A stretch of DNA of 64,000 nucleotides, from assembly GCA_034638255.1 (NCBI GenBank), contig JAWPGT010000001.1:1054001-1118000 (forward strand). Reading direction: 5' to 3'. Positions 1 through 12,411 of the stretch are shown one piece after another. The DNA is from Coprinus comatus (Eukaryota > Basidiomycota > Agaricomycetes > Agaricales > Agaricaceae). Within the stretch, counting starts at the first letter, position 1. Each line of letters starts with the position of its first letter. A program made the translations under genes and the position numbers. Under the pieces are notes generated by a model. It worked only from the letters and a program-made list of their open reading frames with translations. It was not told the origin of the DNA and made no database searches.

Positions 1-674
1 AAAAGTGGATTTGTCGTCATTTTTAATGATTTTAAAATTATTTTTAAAATCTATTTTTTTTCCCTAGTCCATAGCCCTTCATAGTTCATAGTTTTGGATA
101 TCTACCGAGAGGTACGGCTTATGAGGGGTTCTGTTGTAGAGCATACCTATGAGATGATAACCAGTGATGGTGCTAGCCTGATTGATAATCGAAGTCCTGG
201 TGGATTTATGTGGGGCATGTCAAAGAGAATGATTATGTTGCTACAAAAGGAGCCAGGGAGCTTGGCCCGAACGCGCCCGGCAAATCCATGTGGTGTTCTA
301 AAATTAACTGAATTTATACGTAAAAGGAACCTTGTGGGGAATATTGATGACGTTCTGGAGAAATTTTGATTTTTTTTTTTTCCTTTCAAAATCGGTCCTA
401 TAAACTACCCGACGGAGTTCTGCTGAGGCATTTGTGAAGATTTTTGCGGCGACCGGCAATGGTGCGTATGCCTTCGTTTTCTTCCCATGAAGAAGACCCA
501 AAAGTGTCGGCTCAAATTCTTAAACCCCACTGAGAACGATCTTGCATCGCCGAGCCGGTCACAGAATGAAGAACCGAACCGGAGATCCCCCACTTTCGAT
601 ACGACTGGGAATACAAAATCCTTTATGCTGCTGGTTCCTGTTTCGTTCCTTCCCTCACGAATACCAATCAACTA
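1..674. other. AT-rich non-coding upstream region
   Basis: The first 70 bases are A/T-rich and hold T-runs. A 91-codon open frame at 94..369 has no recognisable domain, no composition bias and no supporting splice context, so it is left uncalled. The last part should carry the promoter of the permease that starts at 675, but no specific element could be identified. Confidence 0.4.
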
Positions 675-3149
675 ATGACTACTATAAACGAGAAGAAGGA
701 CGACGGCGTTACCACTTATAACCAAAATGCCTCCGACGTCGAGTCTACTTTGAGGTCGGAGGGAGAAACTCGCGATGTCATGGGCAATGGCAAGCTTGTA
801 CGCCAACTGAAAAACCGACACATTGCGATGATTAGGTATGGCACTTGAACACCGCACATCAGTTTTTCAGTCTTTTGATGTCAATATCCCTGAAGTATCG
901 GTGGTGTAATTGGAACAGGTCAGTCCACCATGATTTTGTAGCCTACCATATAAGCTAATACATCCCCCACAGGCTTGTTTTTGGGAACCGCCGACTCACT
1001 TCGCCACGGAGGTCCAATTGGTTAGTCTCTCGACTCTGGCCCTGTCATAATAACCAGTATTCATATATTTCCACCCGTCTAGGCTTGTTGCTAGGTTATA
1101 TTGTAATGGGTTCCATATGTTATTCTGTGATGGCAAGTATCATCTATAATGTATTTAAAGGAATGCTTATGGGGATCAATTAGGTATCTCTCGGTGAAAT
1201 GGTAGCGTATCTACCTATAGAAGGTGGACACATTCGTTTAGCGGACCGTTTCGTCGACCCTGCACTCTCTTTTACTATGGGTTGGAATTATTGGTGATTG
1301 GCATACCCATAATATGACGATTGTTACTTTCTTTTTCTAACTTGTTCCTTGTACAGGTATAATTGGACTATCATTCTTCCCGCAGAGTTGGCTGCCGCTG
1401 CGGTATTGATAGGGTTCTGGAACCGCGAAATTAACCCAGCAGCTTGGATAACGGTAACCTTGGTGGTGACAGTAGTTATCAATTTCCTTGGAGCTGGTGT
1501 GTGAAATTGCTATCATCTGAGTTTTGTACTTACAACAACGTACAGGGGCATATGGAGAGGCAGAATTCGTTTTTGCGTAAGATCTCCGTTGGCTCCGTCA
1601 TAAAGTTTTGAATTGACCACGTGAACATGGCAGGTCCATCAAGGTCATTACGATTGTAGGCTTGATTATTCTTGGTATAGTACTTGATCTTGGAGGTTGG
1701 TGTATATTCCTTGGTTTAGTGACGTTTGTCTGACCTCACTACTAGGTGGTCCCAACCATGATCGCATTGGGTTCAGGTATTGGATAAACCCCGGTCCTTT
1801 TGTTCAATTCAATGGGATTGGGGGTTCCAAGGGTCAATTCCTGGGTTGGTGGGCTGTTATGACACAGGCCGCCTTTTCATTCATTGGGACAGAAATTGTT
1901 GCCGTATGTGCGGATATCTACAACCAGTGGGATCAAGTTCTAATGATACTTTGCAGATTGCTGCAGGTGAAGCCAAGAATCCTAGGCGAAATCTTCCACG
2001 GGCTATCAAACGCGTATATATTCGTATGTCCAACTGAATGTTTTGACGAGTCTTCCGATGTCTCACATCAATACACCAGGTATCCTTCTATTTTATATTG
2101 GTGGTACCCTTATAATTGGTCTATTGGTCCCGTCCAACACTGTAGGATTGAACTTGACCGACGGAACCGCTGCATCATCACCCTTTGTGATTGCGATCCA
2201 AAATGCTGGCATTCGAATCTTACCACACGTATGGGCAGATACTATTGTCATCGACTATCAAAACTTATGGGTGGCTTCATAGATTATCAATGCCTGTCTT
2301 TTAACTTCTGCCTGGTCAGCCGCTTCAAGTGATCTTTACACAAGTTCAAGAGCCATTTGTACGTCATCCAAACCGTAAATACACAATCATTCTGAAGCCC
2401 CCCTTCGCAGATGGTCTTGCAAGAGTAGGAAATGCTCCTAAGATCTTCTGTAAAACTACAAAGTCTGGGCTGCCGTATGTTGCTGTCAGCTTCTGTTCTG
2501 CTTTCGCGTTGTTAGGCTACATGAGTGTCTCTGGAGGGGCAGGTCAGGTCTTCGGTTGGTTTGCGAACATGACTGCAGTTGCTGGCCTCATGACATGGTT
2601 CGGTATCTGCGTCACCTACGTTCGATTCTATGCTGGGATGAAAGCACAAGGTATCGATCGCAAAAGATTGCCATTTGCATCTATGCTACAACCATATGCC
2701 GCATGGTATGGGCTCGTTTTCACACTTCTTATCTGCATCGTTGAGTCACCCACTTTGCACATCTTTATATTTTTTTTCTTCTAACCCAATTTCGGATCAG
2801 ACAAGTGGCTGGAGAGTTTTCCTCCGCGATTCATGGAGGACGGACAGCTTTGTCACCAACTACCTTCCGCTTGCTCTCTTCCCGATATTGTACATTGGTG
2901 CAAGGTTTCATTATAGACAAGGGCCCGTTAAGCCAGAGAATATGGACTTCATTACAGACATCAAAGAAATAGAGGCTGATATGTGAGTATATTTTTATCT
3001 ATGGACATTGTGGTTGTGTTTAACATGTGATTACAGGACCGATGACCCCCCACCCAGGAATAAGTTTGAGGCCTTCTGGCAATGGCTTGTGCGTCTTCTC
3101 ACTCTCTAACGTCATTCCCACTGATGGTTGATTATCAATACAGATGTAA
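675..3149 (+). CDS. Amino-acid permease, fungal YAT/APC family
   Basis: This is a proton-coupled amino-acid importer of the plasma membrane. Sixteen exons (675..835, 896..918, 973..1020, 1083..1132, 1184..1293, 1357..1496, 1546..1576, 1634..1695, 1746..1903, 1957..2023, 2080..2228, 2283..2358, 2411..2739, 2801..2982, 3037..3088, 3144..3149) join without a stop to 547 residues, the usual size for the family. Family hallmarks in order: a cytosolic N-terminus; the helix-1 motif IGGVIGTGLFLGTA split over exons 1-3; GLLLGYIVMGSICYSVM; LGEMVAYLPIEGG; a GTEIVAIAAGEAKNPRRNLP block before helix 7; and a hydrophilic tail. The last exon holds only Met plus the stop codon. Exon 2 is just 23 nt and intron 4 is GC-AG. 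Substrate preference cannot be read from the sequence. Confidence 0.9.
1133..1183 (+). other. GC-AG intron in the permease gene
   Basis: The exon before ends in ATG and is followed by GCAAGT instead of GTAAGT. The intron ends in TTAG. Only this donor keeps the frame between the SICYSVM and VSLGEMVAY motifs of the permease. GC-AG introns with an otherwise strong donor are a known minor class of U2 introns. Confidence 0.8.
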
Positions 3150-3557
3150 TTGGCCTTTATATGTAAAACTCATTTAACTTTTATTTTTTTGAATCTCTGT
3201 ATAATCCAATGTTACGTTGAATGTTGATACCTTACTGCTTGAATTACAACATAACATAACTTGTTTATAACCCATTTATTCAACTTTCCCTATTAAATTG
3301 TTGCAGTAATGTTAACGATTTTGGATAAAGAAATAAAGTAGCGTGGAGAAAGAATGAACGAATGCAGAAATGCAAATGAATGAATGGACACCAAGTACAA
3401 TGTCACCAGCTTCTCACAGATGAATTAGAGATGGTAATCTATGGAGGTCTGACCCTACGAGAGAGGGAATGCGCCAGGGAAAATAGATATCACAACGAAT
3501 GAATGCGGTCGAGAACACAACTAAACGAGATAAAGCGAGGGATGTATATGAGATGCT
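3150..3557. other. Convergent intergenic region, permease / RhoGEF
   Basis: These 408 bases lie between two convergent 3' ends. They hold T- and A-rich stretches that fit 3'UTRs. No coding frame or RNA gene was recognised. Confidence 0.5.
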
Positions 3558-6500
3558 CTAAGTTTTTGAAGCTGGGATATGAAGATTAATAGCTACAGGA
3601 ACTAATTAGTAAGAGTAGTAGGCTGGCTATCGAACCAACTTACCTCGATACCAATTCAATGCATCAGAAGGTGAAGGGGCATCAAAGTATAGTATTGCCT
3701 TATTGTCAACTAGACGCAAGGCTGTGAAGGAGGTGAGTGTCCAATATAACATACATAAATCATGAATTTCTCACCATTTCCGTGAACAATACTGGCAGGC
3801 TGGGGTAAAGTTTGCATACGGAGGACCGCCCAAAGGTCCACCTGGGAGCTTGGATCTTGCCCGTCCGATGGATCCCGGCATAGAACCAAAAGATCATTAC
3901 ATAAGATACCAATTAGTGGTCGCGGTGTTAGTTCAGGGGCGAGGCAGTCGACTTGGACTGTTGCTGCATCTCCCTGAGAGTTGATCGTATCAAATGAGAC
4001 AACAGCTTTTCGAACGACACGCGTAAGTAGTAGAGGACCGTCCATGATCAACCGGCTATGAAAAGAGTGTTGGGTAACAACGCTAATGGTTATAACGTAA
4101 AGACCTACCGATGGGGTTGGACCAATGGACTAGGAAATTTCCCTCTTATTCGTGCTTGCCACTGTACTAGTTTGCGCCTCGATTCCGACTCGCGTTTACC
4201 CTCGTTCATGTTATTGGCGAGGGATGATATTTCTACGAGTGCTCTATCCAAAGGATCTTCCATAAACTCGTAAACTGGTGGGGTATTTCGCAATAATTCT
4301 TCCAACTGTACCGAGGTCAGCAAACCCTGTGACTGAATTATAACTCAGTAAACTTACCAGCAATCGGTACCGGGGTATCCGTTGAACGGGAAGCAAAAGG
4401 TAGCCTTCGAGATTCAATTGAGTGTGTCTCGGATTCAGCCTGCAGCGCTTCAGATATGATTTCAACCTTCTTTTTTGGCTAGTAGAAAGATTTGGTAGAC
4501 CAGTGGTAGCAGAGGTATCAGTAGTGGTGACTCCGGGAACCACCGAGATACTCAAAGCAAGACTAGCAAGCTGGACAGTACTGGATGTAGGTGATGTAAG
4601 AGTTGATGGCGTTTGAGTTCCGGAGGCATTCTTATCCGATGTCCAGTACTTGACCCTTTGAACGGAATTATCGAAGTTGCTAGACATATTGTCAGTTGAC
4701 AGACTAATATCCATACACTACCAATCTTACTTGATGTAGCTCGAATACATTCTCATGAATGCCGCATGTCTCACGAAAATATCACCTACAGCCTTGGCAA
4801 CTTGTAACGACAGTTGACCATCAGCGTCATCCTGTTTCAACTGCTCGGCGGGCTTCATTACGGGTGCTGCAGCTTTCTCCAGAGCGGGCAAGAAGTTTTC
4901 ACTATGGAATGAAATCAATGCCTCAATCCCACCAAACACAACTTTACGCTCGCCCGCCGGAACGACAGTATCCTTCGAGCCAACACCGCTGAGAAGGTTT
5001 CCAGGTATAGATCCTGGTTTGATGTAGATGTCCATGAGTTCCTGAAGGCCTTTGACATACGTACGTTCCGTCCTATTGTATAAGATTGTTAGTCGGAATA
5101 TTTGTTTCAGTATTAAGAGAGAAATCTTACAGAACAATCTCTTTGATGACCATGACGCGCTTTCCCCTGTCATCTTTGTACTTTCGTTCTTCGGTTGACC
5201 CATTGCTATCAGTAGTACTAGCAACACTCATGGTTTGCGAAGATGTGCCACTTCGCGTCTCCACGGGCCTGAGGTAATTAGAGCCATCAGAAGAGGGGGC
5301 AATAGTCGTGCCACTTAGGGCCATTGATACTTCACGAGGACTATCTGAGACCGTAGTAGTTGGTCTCCTGAGTCTTGCAGGTGTTTCGTCCGAGGCCTGC
5401 CCATACATGCTAAGTGGATTAGTCTGCTGTGACAGACTTAGGTCATTCATATCTTTGAGATAAGCCATCACGGAACGCAGTGCCCTCAAATAGGATTCTT
5501 TGGCGCGTTCTTCTTCTCGACGCTGGTGTTGCTCGGCATCAATGGTGGGGCTTGGAGTGGTTGGGCGTGCCTCAGCATCTTCAGAGTCGTCGGTTGCCGT
5601 GACACCTGGAATGAACTTCATGTTATCAGGAATAGGGATGTTAAGCGTAATTGGTGCATCGATCGGCAGGAAGCTCCGGCGTTTTCCAGCTCTGCTGGTT
5701 TGACCTGGTGGGGAAAGAAGGGAATTGGAAGACATAGTAGGGGGTGCCAGAGAGTTCGTGGATAATAATGTATTCGTGGAGGCAATTGATGGCGAATTTC
5801 TGAGCAGATCGGATGAGGGTTGTTTATGTAACTTATGAATTTGAGGTGGAGTGGAAGGTGGCAATAGGGTATCTAGAGAACCCAGCGTGGACAGACGTAG
5901 ATCTATCTGCGGAGTCTTGCTGAACCTCTCGGGTATAGGTTGGGACGTGTGTGGCTTGAAACCGGGACGAGGAGAGTGGTTGGGAAGTGGAGGTATTGAG
6001 GACTCGACTTTGATCTTACCCATAGACATCTTTTTTAGAAATCCCCAGCGGCTGCCTTTTTCCTTGATATCCCTCGACGGCCTTGACCGGTGTGATCCTC
6101 TGCCATCTGTGATGGGAGGGAGTTGGGGATAATTAGGCATTGGAGGAGATTGCAAAGGGGCCGCAGAAGAGGATGCATATGACATCCGCGGCGATTCACT
6201 TGAAAGGCCCATTGCGGGTTCCGAAGGGTTGTCCCACAACGATTTGCTAAGTTGAGGCCTCGTCGCGTTGGAATTGGTGCGCAGAGTTGAACTTGCCAAG
6301 GTTGATGCAGGACCAAGACTGCCATAACGCTTTGTAGGAGGTAGTGGCGGAGGTGACGGCGTTGTGGTCGGGAGCGTTATGCTAGATTGGGAAGTGGGAA
6401 GCGGGGGGTTAGTTGAAGGTAGTGGTACAAGACTATCCTCGTTCAGGGCATTTGAGAACTTTCCCCTTCGTAAATCCCCGGCACTCTTCATCTTGCGTAG

Positions 6501-8484
6501 CTCACGATCTTCTTGGACAGCAGGTGCACTTTGTTGTCGGCTTAGTGGAAGCGCCTTTTGCGGCTGCACCGTTAGCAATCCCTGTTTCCCTTTATTTTGT
6601 TCATAATATGCACGATTGGGAGTCGTTCTAGTTCGAGCAAGACCTCGTGATTGGGATGTGAAAGTCTTGGGGGGCATCGGGAGTGGAGACGTTACGGACC
6701 GCCCAAGATGTGGTGCACGTTCTGGAGTGATAGTCTGATCCTCATCTTCCGGGACTTGACCTGTTTCAATATCAGAAAAGTCGTCTGTGTCCGTAACATC
6801 AGTTTCAGTGTCACAATTTGAAGAGACGACGCTGGCCGAAGGCAAAGGAAATATTGGGGTCGATGGAGGATACGAAGGTGTCATTGGTGTTTTTACTAAG
6901 AGAGGTTCGACCAAGGCCTTCCATGGGCCTTGGAAAGGATTGCTGTCGACACAAAGAGTCTGCAGTGCGGGTAGCATGCACAACCAGCTAGGCAGAGCGT
7001 GAAGCTTATTGCGACGGATGCTGATAGTGTGGATTTTTTCTAATTCAACCAAAGCATCGGGAAGCGTTGAAACACCAGTTGAATCGGCTATTAGGACCCG
7101 AAGATTTATGAGATCAGCGAGAAAAACAGGGAGGACTCTAAGAGGGTTTGCAGCGACATTGAGTTCTTCTAGATTGGTGCATACCGCTAGAACGGGAGGA
7201 AGTGCCCCAAGGAAGTTTGCTGAAATGTCCAAGGCGAGCAGACTATGACAGATTTGGGGTAGCGTGTTCGTCAGGAAGGCGGGAACAGAATTCGGAGTTG
7301 GAGAAGATCCAATGAGAAGATGGGTAGTTCCTGGAATGACGAATGTTGGTTCTAGAAAGATACAGAGAAGCAACATATTTTGAACGTACCTGGTTGTACT
7401 TGAAGCTGCACGATAGGAGTGGTATCCGCTCGAACGATTAGCCCTCGTCCTTCGTCGGCTATCACAGCAGCAGATGTACGCTCTTCTTCTAGCTTGTCAA
7501 TAGCAGGATCGTGTTCATCGGTGAGACCTTGGTCATCATCTGTTTCGTCCTCACTGAGACCGACCTCGTCGTTCTCATCAACAGCCCAACCCATATCGTA
7601 ACTAGGCTTTTCCTTCAGATTTGGTGGACTGACGTCGTGGCCGTTACTAGAGGGGTTATGTCCGTATGAAGAGGAACGCGAGCGGATGCTCGAGGTAGAG
7701 GTGTACGATTCGGACCATCGACCTTGCTCAGAAGGAACGGTCTTGTTCTGAGAGGAGACCCTTGGCGGAGGAGAAACTGGATCCACCTTTGAGAAGATGC
7801 GTGCGAGAGATTCCGAAGTCAAACTGGTGTGTTCGTCGTCGATAGAGGCGACGTGGATGTGACCGTAGTCACCGGATGCGAGAGCACTACCTGAACTTGT
7901 GTAGGCGGAAGAACGAGCTGAGGAAGAGCCTGCAGAGAGGGGGGGAGGAGGGCGACATGGATAGGGGTCTGGAAAGAGGGCAGGATCTGGGAGATGCATG
8001 GAGAGATTGATTGGGGGCTGGTGGGTTATGTAGTTGTGAGCACGTGGACTGAGCTGGCTGTCTGGTGCACCAGCCGACTTTGCCTCTGTCGAACCGTCGT
8101 CAGCACTTGTCCACAAAAACAGCAGCACAGGCTGCTTTTCGAGACCGCCGTAAACACATCCAAGCAGTCTTTCCACTCACCAGTCCCCTCTTCGCTTTCG
8201 CTCGACCACTCAATATACGACTCACGTTCCCTGTCCATCACTTTATTCGAGGTCGCGTCTCCGCGCAATGCAGACAGGGGTAGTCGCTGTTGCTCGCTTA
8301 GAGCTTCCGGGGCCAACGTTGGGCTCCGTGGGTGCTTGATGGTAGGGACAAAGGGTAGCGATTTGTTTGAGCGAGAGCTGCGAGTCGGATTCAATTTGTT
8401 GCCATCACATGCTGTCACGCTTCTCGAATCGACACTCACCCAAACAGCATTGTCTCTTGCACTCTCCTCGAAGTATACTTCCAC
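3558..8484 (-). CDS. LRR - RhoGEF (DH) - PH domain protein
   Basis: This is a predicted guanine nucleotide exchange factor for a Rho-family GTPase, acting in polarity or actin control. Nine exons (8484..8181, 8085..7390, 7351..5131, 5072..4731, 4679..4358, 4305..4109, 4055..3775, 3721..3644, 3592..3558) join to 1491 residues. Order: a Ser/Pro-rich acidic N-terminus; four or five leucine-rich repeats at about residues 375-475 (LEELNVAANPLRVLP, ISIRRNKLHALPSWL); a disordered Ser/Thr/Pro stretch of about 550 residues; a DH domain at about 1065-1380 with LTERTYVKGLQELMD, YINNFDN and LLLPVQRIPRYRLLLEEL; and a PH domain at about 1390-1485. There is no CH or PB1 domain, so it is not Cdc24. The target GTPase is unknown. 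The acceptor after exon 1 could also lie slightly downstream. Confidence 0.85.
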
Positions 8485-8676
8485 TGGTTGTTGACGCTCA
8501 ATTTTTTATTATTACAACTTACTAATAACTCCAACACATGTCTCCAGCGCTTGATGGTTGCATCCACTGCGCCATCAGAATTGGGATTCTGATGTCACCT
8601 CAAAATTATTAAACTTGCGGGTTCTAAGCGAAATGAGCGGCTTGTCACTTCTGTCATAATCTAAATAAATATTTAT

Positions 8677-10200
8677 CTAAAAGTCATAGAGATCAGGCCT
8701 GTCAGACTGAAAGGCCACCGACTTCTTTTTCTTCTTGGGCTTCGCCTCATCTGCACTTTTTTCTATCTTAATGGTCGAGTGATCATGTTCAAGGCATACG
8801 TCCACTTTGGCCATTACCGTCTTACCCATCAAGGACCCTTCATCTGACTTTCGGTCTTTATTTCCTCCAGAGACAATCACTGATTCCATCATCTCACTCG
8901 ATGCCGCAGGTGCCGTTGTCCGCCGCTCGGATACACCTCCCTCCAGATCCAAATGCAACGTTTCAAATACCAGTCTCTTCCTCGTACACTTGAATGCCAA
9001 ATTATTCTCGCCACCACCCCCAGAAGCAGACGAAGACACCCCCAGTCCACGGAGAGTCGAGAATCGATCACTCGGGGTTACTAGCATATGCGGGGCGGGA
9101 AGTGCATTAATGTGGACAATTCCGTGATGCGATGGAAACGTCGCAGACAGGGAGGGATCAGCTGTGATTCAAGTTAGCAAGTCCAGCAACTAAGCATTCG
9201 CTTATTAAAACTGACCAGAAAACGCTGTGAGTGAGACCACTGCATCGCCAAGCCATCCTAATTTTTGTCGCCATCCTGCCCCACCCCATGTTTCTGTGGA
9301 TACATGCGGAGGTAGCCCTATGGAGGCACAGGCAAGTGGGTGCTTCCGTAAAAGCGACCGGAGAGCATGTAAGAAATACGAAATATCCTATATGAAATAT
9401 ATGACTCTCCGAGATGATTCAACACTGGGAGTTCAACTTACCTGGGCCGTTAAGCTACCCCAAAACGGGGAACCTAATGTTGGTATACAGATTCTGATAG
9501 GAGCATTGGAAACTTCTTGAGCAGTTAACAGCTCGGAGACTCGGCGCAATACCTCGGTCGTGGAATATTGATCCTTTCGTGATAGCACCAAATAGCTTAA
9601 TTTCCCGGCTTGCAAAACTGCATTGATGACACCTTCTGGAACATGGGCTGAGAGGTCGAATGTATGACAATAATCTTCAGAAGATCTGGGGAATTACCCA
9701 ACCAAACGACGATAAGCCAGATTCACCAGAAGCAAAAAATGGAGACTCACATACAAGGATGAACTTTTAACTGATGTCTGAAATTGCTTCATTTGTTCGT
9801 ACCGCCAGGCAATTTTAATTTTTTGATCTTGCCCTCTCGTCCGTTCTTCGTCGTCACTCTCTTCTGTCTTCGGTACTGCAGCCGTCCAGGCTTTAGGGTA
9901 CCACATGATGTCATGAACAAACTCTTCAGGATGACCGTCAACAATGACTACACGATGCCCGCAGGCCAACCCCTCGGCGACAAAGTACTTTTGAACGACT
10001 GTTCCGTATGACGAATGCAAGTCCGGAGCTAGGATCAGCATACTACATGTCAAAGGCAATCCTCCTCCCAAAATATCATCCAAAGAAGGAATCCCTGTTG
10101 ATGTGATGATTGTAGACGAAGATGCAGGCGATAACCGAGTTCCTGGGTATGAAGGAACCGAGGGCACTTTCGATGCGCCCTTTCGCTTGAAGGATGACAT
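8677..10200 (-). CDS. ELP4: Elongator complex protein 4
   Basis: Elp4 is a RecA-fold subunit of the Elp4-5-6 ring of Elongator, which modifies wobble uridines of tRNA. Four exons (10200..9755, 9685..9442, 9387..9216, 9161..8677) give 448 residues. Family motifs: the N-terminus MSSFKRKG; TGIPSLDDILGGGLPL; KYFVAEGLACGHRVVIVDG; KIAWRYEQM; EDYCHTFDLS; and near the C-terminus HHGIVHINALP followed by LAFKCTRKRLVFETLHLD. The tail is lysine-rich. I chose the ATG at 10200 because MSSFKRK resembles family N-termini; an in-frame ATG at 10260 would add 20 residues. Only about 150 bp separate it from the divergent IMP1 start, so the two probably share a promoter. Confidence 0.92.
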
Positions 10201-10347
10201 CGTAGATGGAGGGTGTTGGTGAAGGAGATTAGATTGTGCCAGGGAATTGGTGTCCATCACTCCTTGCCTTTTTTAGCTACCCTTAACGGCGCGTCTAAGC
10301 TGCGCGTCGCTTTGCAACACTAGACATCCATGCACTCTTGAGCAGCC

Positions 10348-11062
10348 ATGATTAAGAATGGAACGAAGACAGTCTTGCGCTCTCTTGGAGTCCCATTAAG
10401 AACAACAATGAAGAAGGCACCTCAAAACTGGGGTAGGATTATGGGCAAGGGTTGCCTTCATGTAAAACCATCTCCCAGAGCGAAACCGTCTCCAGATACT
10501 CAAGGATACATAGATGATTAATGCAGCATGTGCCATACACCTGTGTTCGGAATACGTTGGAAGGGTTTCACTAGTATGTTACTCCCTGTTCAATCCATTT
10601 TTCTCTCTAAGAATCCATCAGATGGAGGGCCCTTCAATGCTTCCAACACTAGCCGACAAAGGGGAGATCGTCTTGGAAGATCGTCTTACACCGCGCTTAT
10701 TCCCTGAGCGTATTGCCAGAGGGGATCTCGTGGTACTCAAAAGTCCGATTATGCCAGGACGTATTGTATGTAAACGTGTCCTTGGTCTTCCTGGCGACAT
10801 TATCTGTGTCGATCCTACTGGGGAGATAGCCCCCTCTACTGAACATATTGTCATACCCAAGGGTCATATCTGGATCAGTGGTGACAATGCAACATATTCC
10901 CGAGATTCGCGTCACTACGGACCAGTTTCAATGTCATTAATCGAATCTAAGTTATTCTTGCGAGTGAGTACAGCCATTTCGGAAATCACCTCCAAGTTTC
11001 TAACTGCGTTTTAGTTTTCTCCTTTCACTATTTTTTCCAATAATGTTGAATATATAGATTAA
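10348..11062 (+). CDS. IMP1: Mitochondrial inner membrane protease subunit 1
   Basis: This signal-peptidase-I-type serine protease removes sorting peptides from proteins exposed to the intermembrane space. Four exons (10348..10432, 10527..10573, 10622..10963, 11015..11062) give 173 residues. The nucleophile lies in GPSMLPT (Ser49). The general base is probably Lys95 in VCKRVLGLPGD. GHIWISGDNATYSRDSRHYGPV is the conserved box before the C-terminus. Each splice keeps the family motif continuous, for example EYVGRVSL joined to MEGPSML. The last intron has a clear CTAAC branch point and adds a 15-residue tail; reading through it would give a different tail. Its stop lies only 43 bp from the convergent TPR gene. 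Confidence 0.88.
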
Positions 11063-11105
11063 AAAGTCACTTCATTAGAAAAATTCACAATTGCTACATA
11101 CCCCA

Positions 11106-12134
11106 TCATTGATTGAAATTAACGGAATATCCTCCTTGACCATTTGGTTCGAATTTGAAGTTTTCAGTGGACAATCCAAATTTGCCTACACACATCATTA
11201 GATTGCAATTTTTCTTTTGCGGTGGTCAAACTAACCGAGGATACTATTGCCCAACCCCTTGAGCTTGTCTACCATTTCTGCGGTCTCGCTTTCCCGAGCT
11301 GCTTCGACGCGAGGCTTTAATCTCCGCAACTTGGCTTCGACGTCCCTTCTTTCTGCACCAGGTGGCAAGAGTTTTAGTAATTCATTGTAATCTGAAAGGG
11401 AAAATGCCACAATTAAAAGACGACTTGACTGAGACAGTAAGACACCAACCTTCCTGCGCAGAAGTGAGCGATGACCAACTATTAATAACCTCGTTCGAAA
11501 CAGCCCTCCTCTGTCGTGCTTTGATATAGTTTGGATCATCAGCGAGAGCTATATAGATTGTTTAAATAATAATGTATGTGTAATAATAATAATAAGATAC
11601 GGACCTTGAGTACACGCTTCTACAGATTCCTTGTGTTCCCCCTTGATTTAACATTGAATTTGAACGTTATCGGTAAGATACAGACAGCTTACCAGTTTCA
11701 CATGAGATGCCCCAATATTGGCATTGAGAACGGATCTGAGTCTTGAACAAGCGGCCTGTATTTCTGTGTCCATTTTCTCATCTGTGTTAAGGTCTTCTAG
11801 TGCTTGAGAAGATGATGGTGTTTGTATTTCTGAATCTAGTGCTGGCTCTCCATCTCCTCGACCATCATCAACAGAATTTTTTAGATGTTCTTCGGATTTT
11901 TTGGTTATATTTTTTGGCAAGTAACTCAGTGCGGACTTGTAAGCTGCTAATGCGTCTGCCCACTCTGCCTTGTGGAAGTAATCATTGCCTTCAGCCTTTT
12001 GCTTATTCGCCTCGTTTAATCTTTCCTGTAAGCCCAGTTTAGTATACCTTATCAAAATGCATGCCTGATTAACAGACTTGGATTGTTAATGATTCTGCAG
12101 ATAAAGGAACACGGACAGTGGATGTTTCAGACAT
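11106..12134 (-). CDS. TPR protein similar to TTC1
   Basis: Six exons (12134..12078, 12025..11693, 11641..11605, 11548..11450, 11391..11236, 11185..11106) join to 253 residues. The first TPR helix pair is ANKQKAEGNDYFHKAEWADALAAYKSAL, interrupted by an acidic Ser-rich loop. Further TPR helices are LNANIGASHVKLGEHKESVEACTQAL and DPNYIKARQRRA. The tail EMVDKLKGLGNSILGKFGLS is typical of TTC1-like and related TPR co-chaperone adaptors. Proteins of this type bind Hsp70/Hsp90 or Ras-like partners, so a cytosolic adaptor role is inferred. The acceptor of the 37-nt third exon (AAG) could also lie 9 nt downstream. Confidence 0.85.
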
Positions 12135-12279
12135 GATGAAATCAGCGAGAGGGTGAATTAACATTGTTCGATACGTTTGCGGATCTGGCGGCCCGGATGA
12201 CGTATTAGAACTAGTACAACAAAGTCCTCATAACTACAATATGATAAGTATATGTACACGTTAAAAATGGTATTCTGAA

Positions 12280-12342
12280 GTGTATTGGGGTGTATTGGGG
12301 GTGTTGTGTTTGTGTCGGTGTTTGTGTCGATGGTGTTGGTGA
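12280..12342 (+). repeat. GT-rich low-complexity tract before SDR gene 1
   Basis: An imperfect G/T-only stretch with repeated TGTATTGGGG and GTGTTTGTGTCG-like units lies 70-130 bp upstream of the first SDR start, in the divergent promoter shared with the TPR gene. It may be promoter or 5'UTR sequence. Nothing comparable precedes the second SDR copy. Confidence 0.5.
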
Positions 12343-12411
12343 GAGTTCCCTGGAGGGAATTTGAGTTTAGTCTTAAACAATCCAGACCTACTTACTCACT
12401 GCTTTGATAAC

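Noticed and set aside
94..369. 91-codon open frame before the permease
   Set aside because: No domain, no splice context and a random-looking protein; likely chance.
8026..8176. Continuous reading of the RhoGEF N-terminus across 8086..8180
   Set aside because: The segment contains a GTGAGT donor and CAG acceptor and encodes a Cys/Leu-rich stretch out of character with the flanks; treated as an intron.
10964..11014. IMP1 ending at the TAG inside the last intron
   Set aside because: GTGAGT donor, CTAAC branch point and TTTTAG acceptor in 51 nt make splicing more likely, so the longer model is used.
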